Of a DNA stretch of 64,000 bases, positions 10,593 through 21,935 are shown in pieces. A program made the position numbers and the translations under genes. Within the stretch, counting starts at the first letter, position 1. Each line of letters begins with the position of its first letter. Where the stretch lies: NCBI RefSeq assembly GCF_052857255.1, contig NC_135500.1, forward strand, positions 158,253,689 to 158,317,688. Direction: 5' to 3'. This DNA comes from Amblyomma americanum. Lineage: Eukaryota; Arthropoda; Arachnida; Ixodida; Ixodidae. The notes under the pieces were generated by a model that did not search any database, was not told the origin of the DNA, and saw only the letters and a list, made by a program, of their open reading frames with translations.

Positions 10593-10877
10593 CGACCCGT
10601 CTGTGGTTTTAAGAAAAAAATAAAAATTGTTTTTAGCCGGTCATTTGTAAAATTTATGACTTGCGAGGATAGTTTGTATCTGGCATGGTTTACGATTGCT
10701 TAGCTATATCGGCTAGTTTAACGCTTTTATGTCTGTGTGTCCCAAGATCAGATGCATACAAATGTGCGCCATGTCAAAAGTAAACTCATTTAAAAGTTTT
10801 CGCGCGTGTCTCGTGTTATTCCTATGTGGTGTTGTCCCTTTGTCTTGAATCTACCGCTCCTCTGTCTCAGTAAGCAC

Positions 10878-13800
10878 AAAATCAAAATACTGATCATAAT
10901 GAATAGTAGATAACCTTCATAAAACTTGTGCTATCGTGACAATTTTTTTGTGACAGCTCATTATAAATCTTTGGCACTATTGTCCACAAGTATTCCAAAA
11001 TGCACGATTGCTTAATTAGGTTTACGAACGCAACATTTTATATCAGGAACTGGTCCGTTTGAAGGCCGAACGAACGCTGAAAGAAAATTTTTGATGAAAG
11101 TATCACAAGACAAATCTCCCTATTCCGAATCTTTCTCTTGCATTTGGAAGCAAGACAGTGGGTGCATCCGCGTGATGTAGCACACTCTTGATGAGATGTT
11201 AAAGGTAAAACGCGTGGCTTGGTGTGCTTTCGCTACTTCGAGCGCAGAAAGAAGTCTACAGCAGAAAATATATAGGTCCTGCTCACAGTACGTGTTTCAG
11301 AAACTGCACTGTTTTGCAGCGACAGTAATCTAGGCCTTCTAGAGCGGGCATGTTCAGTGCAGAGGATTATTCGGAACTCGAGGTAAACAGGTAATTAGCA
11401 AGCATGTGCAACGCACTCAGGCATTTCTCACCTAATAGAAGAAGCACTACGAATAAATCATGCAGGGGAAACAGATTTGCAATCTCTCGTTGGATCGCAC
11501 ATGACGGGGGCCTCTTGCAAACGGTTCCAACTTAGCCATACTGGTGGAGAGTGCTCCGGACGCGTCAATGAGCATGCAGACGCTGCATTATGAATCAGGT
11601 ACAACTAATTATTAGAGGATTAAGTGTTACCAAGATTTTAAACTCACTTCGGCCACTGATTTAATCGGGCTTAGTCAACAGAGCGCGAATTGTTTACACA
11701 TAATCATCGTGGATTCAGCATTCGATTTCACGGGGTGCTGATGATTGTTGAGTTGTAGGTGGCAGCAAGATGTTTTACTCAATTTGTTACTTTGAAGCAA
11801 ATGAGCAAATAAGCGAGGCAATGATTGTCACTGTGACTTACTTTTGAGTTCCTCTTTCGGGCTCAGCCGCGAATGCTGCCCGAGAAAGGACACGATTTGT
11901 CCATTTTCTCCAAGAAGCTCCTCACTCATGTACGTGCAAGCCGACTTTGGAGGCTAAAAGTGAGACGCACAATTCCGATCATTCTGATGCGTAACTTGCG
12001 AAAATGCAAAACAATCGCTTACTCATGACCCGACCAATACGGGTCTCACTGGCCCAAGCATAACGTAGAACAGTGCGCCAGGTGGTTTGAGAAAAACTGA
12101 CTGGAAATTCAAGCGGTACAAATTTTCAGCTGCAGCAATACTTCAGGCATACAAATAAATTTTGGCTCACCACTTTTTTGTTGCAAAAACTTATCACCTT
12201 TTTTATATAATTGGCGTGGTTGGCCAGGTAATATTTTTTATTTCTGCTTATTTATCGATACCCTGCAAGTACAAGCGACGCGGCAGCTGCCTGTGAGGAT
12301 GCAGAAATGAAGGATGGGGTTGCGCGCAGTGCAAAATTATAACATCAGGCTTATGCATTTTACTCCATAAAATGACGATGGATGACTATGGCCTCCGAAT
12401 CGGACACGGTGCTTCCAGTACCATGTAGCAGTGTGAATGTGACGGTGCTGTCTATGTTTACGAATTAATAGCCGCGCCGCAAATCCTGTACGAACATTTG
12501 CAAAAGCTATCGCGCCTGGGCGGGAAAGAAATGACGTCATACTCGCCCCACGCGAGAGTGGGCGGAATTGACGCACCCTCGAAAAATGTGCAAAAAGGAA
12601 AGGCTTTAGTGTGCAAATATTGTAAGTCAGGCTAAATAACGAGATTGCGTTCTCCGACTGCGATTTACAAAATTACTTAGCATCTTTCTATCCGAAATGA
12701 AGGCTCCTCTCACCCTCTTCGCAAGGTGGCTTTCACATTCCGCGTATATTTTTGTACATGATGGAAAACAACCATTACGAAACATTCTTAGAAACTAATG
12801 AGTTATATTATCGTTTAGGAACGCAGTATTCTCACACAGAATATAAATTTGGGCTAAGTAAGAAGCAAAACAAAACTTAAAGTCTAACCGAGAGAAAGGG
12901 GTAGCAAATCTTCTGGCCACGTGTTTGAGAAACGACGCCTGGCTTACATAGTGAAGAAAAACATTGCAACGTATGTCTCATATGTTGAAATAGTTGGCAG
13001 AAAACGTGTTCAACAGCGTGAAAGCTCCCTTGAAGAATATTAAATCTAAATTGTTTCAACAAGACCACGTGTAGCAGGCGACAAGTAAAAGTGGAATATT
13101 TAAAGTCTAAAGGAGCCGTTTCCGCGCAATAAGTAGCGAAGAGATGAAGAATGCATAGCAACGCGTTTGCGAGAAATCATACGAGGAGCGAACAACGCAT
13201 TTATAGCGAATATATGTCCCTACTGACTAAGCAGCGATCTGTTTTGCGAAAAAAGAACTTTTAGCAGCTGCATCGGACAAAAACACGAAAACATTAAAGC
13301 TACAACTGTTCTGCACGGATTCTAGGAGCGTCTGCTCCAACCCATAGCTAACATTTCACAAAAATGACGGGAATTTTAGCATGCTTGGGCAAAATGCAAA
13401 TTAGGTGCGCTAGAACTTCGGTTTACGCTTTGGTTTCGGTTAAGGTCGATCCCCGGCTTTCAAGTTCAAGAGAGCTTCAGGGAAGGATCGGCCAAATCGG
13501 TGAGTGGTGAGAGCTAGCGCACTAAAACTGTAGGGAACACCTAAGTTCCGCCTTAATTGGACGGCTCGATAGCCTGACTAATTTAACGGACATAAATGCA
13601 GAATTGGTAAATCTCTACATTCCATTATTTTTCTTCTCTACGAAAGCATGGTTTTTGGCTTCATCGAGAATTGTTTTATTCGTGTGAAAAACCACATCCA
13701 GAGCACCATGCTAATTTATACAAGGCGCTACATGTGGGAAATTAAAACATCATGAAGTTGTCAACGCCCACACAACACGGCATAAAAATATGTGAAGCTA

Positions 13801-15138
13801 AATGGCGTTATTTTATTTATTTTAGGATGATATAAGAGTTAAAAAAATTCAAGCTGTTTCAATCTTCCTTTAGAGAAATAAATGGTTAGGAAGTGGTGTA
13901 ATTCCCCACTGAAGGTTATTTTGACTGCGAATACTCTTCGGAATAGACTGGAATTGCTGCAGCCATAAGCTCAGCTCAATATACTGAACTTGAGTTGCTT
14001 TTTAGGTGTACCCAGAAATTCTCGACAAGCACACATTTCATGAAAGTTCTTCTAAACGGATTTTTTTTGTATATTGTAAGCTTGTACCATGATAATCACC
14101 ACAATAGGAAATCCCTTTAGACTATTATATTTTTCTGCAACTCACTGTCAAAAAGGCAGTCCATTGAATTACTAAGGTAGACTTCACTTTTCAATACAAA
14201 CAGAGTAACTTTAAAAAGCATGATTTTGCTATCGATCGGGAGTTTAGACCATTTCCAGTAACAAATTTATAACAGTATCTTACAAAATTCTACAGTTGCT
14301 CCACAGTCAAAGGCAATTTCTGACAAAGCTGGATTTGATTATGGCACAAAAAAACAGTTGATTTCTTTTTTATGGGGGAAATCTTTGACAATATTATATA
14401 GAGAGAATATCAGCAGGGAGAAGCAAAGTACGTAACTACTATCTATTTTAGCGATACGCCGACTACTCATGCTGTACGATATTTTCAACGTACCCTTCTT
14501 CGAGGGTCGTAAATACCCCGCGCCCGGTTACGCAGTACACAGATGTAAGCGCCCACCAAGGGTCACAAAAAGGGGAAGCCCCAAAAATTACAGACCTACT
14601 CGGTCCATTCTTCCGGAGTGACTATCTGACCAGCAGGCAGCACATCTCTTGTTCTCTTCGTGGTGGTTTTTAACCCTTTGTTACTGCTAAAGTCTCGATG
14701 TCGGTGCCTTGGCGTGAAAAAAAAAAACATCGGCAGTCCGAATGTAATATTTACTGTGAACGGCAGAAGACAGTTTTATTCGGATGCGTTTGATGCTGTC
14801 CTAACCCGGCAAAGGTTAAAACAGCTTACTTTTTCCTCTCCATCTCAGACCTCGCCTTCAAAGCCACGTCAACTCAGAAAGGAAAAATTTTTCACTATTC
14901 CAGGGCGCTACAGTATATTGAAGAACCGGTACTGTACAGTACAGGCAGTCCACACGTGTGATTAAACTGCCTAAACAACCAACAAGCATGAATTATATTG
15001 TTCATTACCCACTCTGTGCAACCTCATTTACAGGTACAACAGCAAGACAAAGAGAATTGATCTGGAGAGACGTGTAAAAGTCAGTGCTGGCTACCTACCA
15101 ACCTTTGGAGGCTAAAATTTTTGGTTTAATGGGACACA
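10878..15138. other. Unassigned DNA
   Basis: Longest frames are about 80-100 residues (12337-12576 -, 12877-13161 -, 14660-14965 +), without recognisable motifs. A palindromic CRE-like 'tgacgtca' occurs near 12531-12538 in a locally GC-richer patch (about 12410-12580), but a single octamer is not evidence of a promoter. Confidence 0.4.
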
Positions 15139-15285
15139 GGTATATACTTTTTATCAAAGAGCTTCGATTATAATGAGCCTATTTAGGCTATGAAGTTTCA
15201 CCGTCCTCAGAGATATATACTTTTTATCTAAGAGCTTCGATTATAATGGGCTTATTTAGGCTATGAAGTTGCACCGTCCTCAGTT
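15139..15285. repeat. Two-unit 73-bp direct tandem duplication
   Basis: The block starting 'tatatactttttatcaaaga' at 15141 and ending 'caccgtcctcag' is repeated from 15214 ('tatatactttttatctaaga'). The two units differ at only a few bases, so the duplication is recent. It is not coding. Confidence 0.93.
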
Positions 15286-15749
15286 CTGTTACTTACTACC
15301 GCATGCATGCAGTAAGCAAAACAGCAGGCGGACCATCCCTGCACCAGCGATGTAGGTCACCTCATTGTAAATATTCCTTCATGGCCTCATGTTTCTTTTT
15401 GCTGAGACTGTTGATGCTCAGTCTGCAGAAGTGTTGTACCATGTTAAAGGTTTTCAGCTTTATTCGCGGTCTACATTTATACTTATTTACACCATACAAT
15501 AAAGTACGCATGGATCGCTAGCACGGCCTCATTTTTGCAGCACCACGACTGAAATAATCTTAGCGTAGCCTTGCACTTAAGAACGCTGCCCCAGTAAGAC
15601 CTGGATTGTTCGACAGCACAGGAGATACTTATTGCCACGTTTATTTCGCCAACATCCAAAGAAGCAAACGATGCATAAGTGAAAAAAATATCGATGAAAA
15701 AATAATGTTTTTTCATTACAATGCACCAAAAGAAGTTTCTGCTGGCATG
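15286..15749. other. Unassigned DNA between two tandem repeats
   Basis: Short frames only (72 and 77 residues, overlapping on opposite strands). No repeat or gene recognised. Confidence 0.4.
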
Positions 15750-16440
15750 TAGAGATTTTATGGATGCATCGTTCTGCTGTGCCAGTGAATATCGTTGACC
15801 ATCATTCCAAGCTGCTGTAGTAACAACATGTGTTCGGCGGCAAAGATAGCGATCGAAAAGGTTTAGCCGTAAATATTGTGCTGAATCAGGGAATGTACCT
15901 TTTACCCTTAGACTGCGAAAAACGACGTGCTTGCCAGCAGGTAACGATTAATAGCTCATTTCCTTGCGTGGTTTACACGGTGTAGCGAAAGCACACAGGC
16001 TGAGCGGCGCTAGCCCAGCACCTCTATGCCGGGCAGCGGTCGTTTTGCTGGTTCAGCTGCTATTGTTGACGGTCAGGTGAAGTGGCCGCATCAGTGACAT
16101 GCGTTCGGCTAGGACGAGAGCATACACAGCGACATAACCTTAAAACCTGTGCTGAATCAGCCGATGCTAGCTTTTGCAAGTAGACTGCGACAATAGAAGT
16201 GTATGCTTGCAGGTAACAAGCTTATGGCTCATTACGCAGCGTGACTTAGATGGGACACCGAAAGCAAACAGGGTGAGCGCTAGTTCAGTGCCTCTATGCC
16301 TCACATCCATCGTTCTGCTGGTTCAGCGAATGATGTTGACAGTCAAGTCACGCCACTGTATCGACAACATGCGTTCGGCTACAATGAGAGCGGTTACAAA
16401 GGCAGCTACGAAGACTGTGTTTAAGCAGCTAACGATTGCC
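15750..16440. repeat. Degenerate tandem array, period about 271 bp, about 2.5 units
   Basis: Shared landmarks recur at even spacing. 'catcgttctgctg' or its variant starts at 15767, 16038 and 16308. 'acatg(t/c)gttcggc' recurs near 15828, 16099 and 16369. 'gtgctgaatcag' occurs near 15880 and 16150, and 'gcaggtaac' near 15938 and 16211. Units are clearly diverged and the array has no open frame. The function is unknown; it may be a minisatellite or the internal repeats of an unknown transposon. Confidence 0.85.
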
Positions 16441-19400
16441 CCTTTCAGAACTTAAAGCACCAAAGCTACTGGTCTTGCCACCTTACCGAAATTTTTTTAA
16501 AATTCCAGAACCTCACAGCTCTCTTTTTCAAACTGAACCTTCTTTTTTAACACCAGCAGTATAGAGTCTTCTGCTGTCTCTTTGCTATAAAGTATGATCG
16601 GTGAGATAGGAAAGTTCTCCTTGCCAGATGCCCTGCTTTTTGATGTAATGGCTCACTTTCCTACTGTGCCTACTGTAAAGCCGAAGCAGCGCACCCTCTT
16701 AAAAAAGGGCACAGCCTATGTGGCGGCAATCTCTCCTCTATATAAGAGTGACTCACTCCTACTCTTTTTCGCCACCTACTGAGAGCCTCGATGCACTTAT
16801 GCATCGACTACTCACCGTTGAAAGGCTCACACTCCAGAGTGTGCACTGACGAAACAGAAAATTTGCGGGGCGTTTTCCTGCTTTTGATGCATTTAGCCTC
16901 TCTTTTGGTCGTGGAAAAGGGGCACTAGGTTCTTCCTCAATGGAATCTTTTGCTGTTATGCTCTATCAGGCTTCGTGAAGACAGATTTGTGCAGGTTGCA
17001 TCAGTCTTATATTTTAGGCCTCCATATGTTTCATTCCTGTACAGTATCCCTCTACTTGGAGCTAGAATGACTTTCTGGTAGATTTTAGTAGAACGGGTAA
17101 CATTTTGCTATATTAGAAGCGCTGATTCTTACATTGTCAACACTAAAAATGCAAGAAAGCACACTGCCTGTATCATAATTTCAGATTACTGTCGAAGGGA
17201 TTTAACAAAAATTACGCTTACAAAAAGAACAGCATAGTTTCTCTGAAATATTAGCAATAAAAAATTTCGCTACGAAGCTAAACAATTTGAAACATGGGAT
17301 TCAAAATGATCTGGCAACGGGGCCTCAAATCCAGTAACTAGAATTTAGCGGATCCGACTGCTGTAAACATTCTATGTAATTTTTTTTCATTGCGGCATTT
17401 TTGTGTCCGTCTCAATCTTAATGTATCAATAGTTTTATTGCCTCTGTATGAAAATAGTGCGACACATGTTACCTGGAAGCCTAAAGCGATAACACTCACT
17501 GGAAAAAAGGAAGTCGTCGCTGAGCAACGAACTGGGTTAAAATCTGAGAAATGGTGAAAGGAACCACTTCGGCTGAAAATAAAGATAAAGAGAACAAAAA
17601 ACGAAGCCCTAGGAGTTGTTAAGACCTGCGCAATTAATCTCCCGCCGTCCAGTAATCTACAGCACTCGGTGTACATTTCCTAGGCTGCCGTCCCCGTCGC
17701 AAGCGGCTGCTGTGATAAACTTGCGCGCTTCAAGAATTGCACTGTGCGTTTTACATGTAAGCGTAAAAAAACAGAGGAAACACATGTACACATCATCTGA
17801 GAGAAACAACGAAGTACATTTGAGGTCGACTACTGCCAGGCACGGACAGGCAGCGGCGCAATGTTTCTGGTGATAGCCGGGACCTATACCAACTACGATA
17901 GCGAAGGCGTGAACGAGAAAGCGGGGCTTCGCACCCGCTTAAGTACGAATTTACACATCGCCTTGTTGATCTTTTTGTGAAATCTTTCTTGAAGACTGAT
18001 AGTGGCTGTTATGTGCTCAGCTTATTTGAATAAAAACGTGCATGATTGCGTTCATGTCGTAGCTATTACAGGATATGAATATCTCAGGGTTCAGCCCCGC
18101 TTTAAGGCGATGTTCTAGTCAAAAGTGAACTTATCTCTCTTAATAAAGTAAACATTTTCAATGTGCTGGATAGATCCATGCATGTACGGGCGCGGACTGA
18201 AGAATATGAACTACGCATCTGCAGTAAAGGTCGTCTGACACGTTACCTCGCCAAATATTATAGATGTTTGATGCACATGCAAGTAACATTTACTTTTTTC
18301 CTTGCACACAAAAACAGCAAACATTTTTGCATCCGTTATGCAATGCTACAGAAGTGATTGAGCATGGAAGCGCGTTTTACCTTATTCTGGTCGAGACTTA
18401 TATACGGACTTGTTTTAGTATGATACATGCTGTCACGGGTTCCGCGTACTGATGTGCATCATTCGGAAGTGTTTTTTTACGCTTAGCAGCGTTATGGGAG
18501 AAAGAAGTGTTTTAACAATGTAACACAGTTATGCACGACACTTCATGCTCATGCTTAAATATCTTTTCCATCATGTTTTTTGCATTACCATTTCTTTATA
18601 ACGGTCATCATTTTTTAATTTGATCTCTTCTATATTGGTTACAAATTTAGCAGTGGCGACAAAGATTATTTTCCGTCACACGTGCCCTTATTCTTTTCAG
18701 TTGACCTCACACTTTATGCACTCATGACGCCCTCATGACATATTTTTTTCCTTGTGTCGGAACCGTCAGCTTGTATCAGAAACTTCCCATTAACTATTTA
18801 GAAGCTTTAGGTTCGCCCCACATCCTGGTGCATACCGTCCAGCTGTTTTTTTCATATGTTAAAATAAAATCATGCGTCATGTCTCCTGGCGCACCCTCTT
18901 CTTTCCTTTATCTGGACTTTTCGAAATATTGCTGATTCTCTATTTCGTTTTTCAGTATTCGTTGCCCTGATCGAAGAAGCCGCTACAGAGACACAACCCA
19001 AGGCAATACGGATCGATGAAACGACTTTAGCGTTGATCTAAATCTTTTGTATAACTTAAGCTGCTTTGATTTTCTGTTACCGATAAACTATGTGCACGTC
19101 ATGATCTCAGGCTTTTCCTAGATAGCTGTGTCTCGTAATCGATTGGGAAAAAGTCCAGGCATAATGTGTCATTTTATGATTACTTGCTATGCCTGTTGTC
19201 TCCTGCACTGAATGCAATCTTTAAGTCATGACGCCGGCATCAAGTCGGCGCGCATGACATTGTGACAACAGATAAAAAATAATAATGTTTCAGGCCAGAC
19301 TGCATTTGCACAAAATAAAAAAGCGAGGCGCTCATTCACCAGAACTAGATGTGTTTTTATGTACTACAGTGAACTCAAGTGAAAAGAGATTTTTAAATAT

Positions 19401-21226
19401 GCAAGGCTGTTGATAAGAACTAGGTCACCTTTAGGGAAGGAGGAGCGAACATATTTCGAATAAATTCCCTTTCGGAAAAAAGAAAACAAGTCGACTTCAA
19501 ATCCGCATGAACTATATCGCCATAAGACGACATCACACCCACTGACCTCTTTTCGACAATGCGTTGCATTAAATTTAGGCTCTCAGTACATATGGTTATA
19601 GCCGGGAAAAAAACTTTCTTTAACCGCCATGATCTGGGATCCTATACCTACAAACTGGTTATTAGTTTGCAGATGGTTGGAGATCACCCATTAACCAGCC
19701 TCTATCCGCCATTACACTGATGGGCGTTAGGCTTGTGGCGTAGTTGTAGTGCAACTTAGTAGGCAATGAATGGCTAGAGGCGATTGTTTGCCGTTTTAGA
19801 TCACTGACACCGGTGATTAAGAAGGCAGTGAAGTCAACAGCCAGGTCACAAATAGATGGTTTCGTGCAGCAGGATAGCAACTGATACAGCGCTTGGTAAT
19901 AATGCAGGAATGCAATTAAATCCTGCATATACTCTTCACCGCGTGCTCAATTATTTGTTATTTCTTTGTCACTACTGAAAAAGCCTCCAAAATAAAATAG
20001 TCGGAAAATAATTTTAGGTGTCACTCGATTTTCAACCTGCCCGCTTGTGTGCGCTAAGGATAATATTTCATGCCAAAGCGCTTCAAACTGTTGTCCCTAT
20101 GTTCCGGTGGGCAGAAATTCGCGGTCACGCTGATGCGAAGGTATAGGCGGTAAATGAATAATTGCATTAACAACCAGCGAGAAAGGAACGCTTGCACAAC
20201 GCTAGAGCCACTCAAAGAAATTATGCACGCGTTTAGTGATACCAAATGCAATTTTAAAGTTTTGATAGCTTCCTCTTTTTTTTTTGTTTTGTATGCTTCA
20301 TTGTGATTAAGGAACAATAGGTTTCCTGATTTTTCCTGTGTTTTTTTTTTGAAAACGTTAAGAAATTGACCTCGTTCTAGAGCCGCCTTTATGCGCTTGC
20401 ACTCTCTTGTGTGTGTTCTTTTACCGATTATTTTTTTCTCCCTAATTAACAGGCTTAGCATACCGAATGTTCCCACAGTCGCTGAAAGTTGGATGAAAGT
20501 GGTACGCAGTTTCGAGTTTGAATCACTTTTTAATGCAGTTTGCGAAGTTCCTTACGAATATGCTGAGAAGAAAATGCCTTTATGTTCTCACTGGTGAAAA
20601 ACCGGCACTTTAAACTAAGATCTTCTTAAAAGTTTACGTTGAAGTCAAGTTAAAAGTGTTGTTGACGTCTGGAAATCTTTAGTTATATACTGCGAACGAC
20701 TATTTTAAGAGAGAGTGCTGTGAGAGATTTCTCAGCTATTGTTCCTCTTGACAATAAAAAAAAGAGGTAATGAGATGTTTTTGTTTTATTGTTTCGTTCA
20801 GTGCAACAAAAGCTCCTGTATTCGAAGCCACATTGTAATCAAAGCAGAACTAGGATGGAGCAAGGCGTCTTCTTCCTAATTTACTTTACCTTTGCGTGTA
20901 AGCGTTCGCGATCCGAAAAGTTGACTTTCCATTTGTAGAACAGCCTACTGACGTTTATCTATAGCGTTCTCAGTCGTAGACGTAAACATGACGAGCATTC
21001 GGAAAGCTAGAAGAAAATTTTGCTCATAAACAAGAGGGGGAATTTTAGGGGCACATAATCGTTTAATGCAGCCTCACCATTAGATTACAGCTCAATGAGG
21101 CGGCTAAGCCCATAGCTAACACTTAAATTCGCAGACAGACATACAAAACCATAGGAGATGGCGTTAAATTAACGCTCAAAGTCCCGAGCGCACCTATCGT
21201 GATTCTGTCTCTTCTTCGGCTACGCA
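16441..21226. other. Unassigned DNA
   Basis: A patch at about 16670-16850 has several small inverted repeats ('cgatgca...tgcatcg', 'cacactc...gagtgtg', 'tggcgg...ccgcca'-like), possibly a decayed hairpin element. The longest frame is 20054-20476 (-), 140 residues, Lys-rich and unrecognised. I see no gene. Confidence 0.35.
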
Positions 21227-21464
21227 GCCGCTGCGGTCGCTGAGTGGTTATGGCGCTCGGCTGCTGGCCCGAAAGACGCGGGTTCGATCCCGGCCGCGGC
21301 GGTCGAATTTCGATGGAGGCGAAATTCCAGAGGCCCGTGTAGCGTGCGATGTGAGTGCACGTTAAAGAACCCCAGATGGTCGAAATTTCCGGAGCCTTTC
21401 ACTACGGCGTCTCTCATAGCCTGAGTCGCTTTGGGACGTTAAACCCCATAAACCATCAACCATC
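21227..21464 (+). repeat. Ruka SINE, near full length
   Basis: The head reads 'gctgagtggttatggcgctc' (A-box region) and 'gcgggttcgatcccggccgc' (B-box). The body has 'tttcgatggaggcgaaattc', 'gatgtgagtgcacgttaaag' and 'tagcctgagtcgctttggga', and it ends 'cgttaaaccccataaaccat'. The head resembles a serine-type tRNA with its long D-arm spacing. This is one of the best preserved copies and has few apparent changes. Confidence 0.93.
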
Positions 21465-21867
21465 TTCGGCTCCGCGGGAGCGCTTACTATCATGGAGCCG
21501 GTGCCTCACCTTTCGGCGTCGCGACTTCGCAAAGGGACGCTGCTTTGCGGCTGAGGATAGCTGTCTGCTGCTTTGGCGGCCAGCAGCTCCAGATCTTCAC
21601 TTAGCCGCCAATTGGACTCGTGTTATCAGCGATGTTCGTGCAGCTCTTCTGGGTAACGCTTCATGCGAACCATCTTTTCTTCCACTGTTGCGAACGAAAA
21701 AAAGACGGCTAGCTCAAAATATACGCCAGAGACGCTGTGACGATGGAGTAACAGGATGCCGAACGTCGTAAAGCTGGCCTTCCTGCTAGCTTAGTACTGG
21801 TGCTTTGAAACTGACAATGGTCGGCGACAAACGAGGTCACTTAGAACTCCACGTTTTCGAAATTATA

Positions 21868-21935
21868 AGAAGCCCATCACTGTGACATCCCTAGTAGCCT
21901 CGCTCGCTTTTGGACGTTAAACCTCATATTCGTAA
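21868..21935 (+). repeat. Ruka 3'-end fragment
   Basis: Only the last part of the SINE is visible: 'agtagcctcgctcgctttt' followed by 'ggacgttaaacctcat'. It lies about 400 bp downstream of the near-complete copy and is independent or a partial duplication. Confidence 0.6.

Larger units (their letters stand above)
9196..10877 (+). mobile_element. Penelope-like element, right (plus) copy, 5'-truncated
   Basis: It begins abruptly at 'acgaccctttcatgataagg', inside the coding region just before RT motif A, and runs through RT, connector, GIY-YIG and 3' UTR to 'ctcagtaagcac' at 10877. The left arm ends with the inverted equivalent 'gtgcatactgag' at 7113. Removing the 121-bp MITE insertion (with its TA) leaves about 1.56 kb, almost the same length as the left arm. 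I see no clear target-site duplication outside the two ends. Confidence 0.85.

Noticed and set aside
12531..12538. CRE-like palindrome 'tgacgtca' as a promoter element
   Set aside because: An isolated octamer in 64 kb is expected by chance; no gene nearby.
20054..20476. 140-residue Lys-rich minus-strand frame
   Set aside because: Composition follows local T-rich runs on the plus strand; no motif seen.
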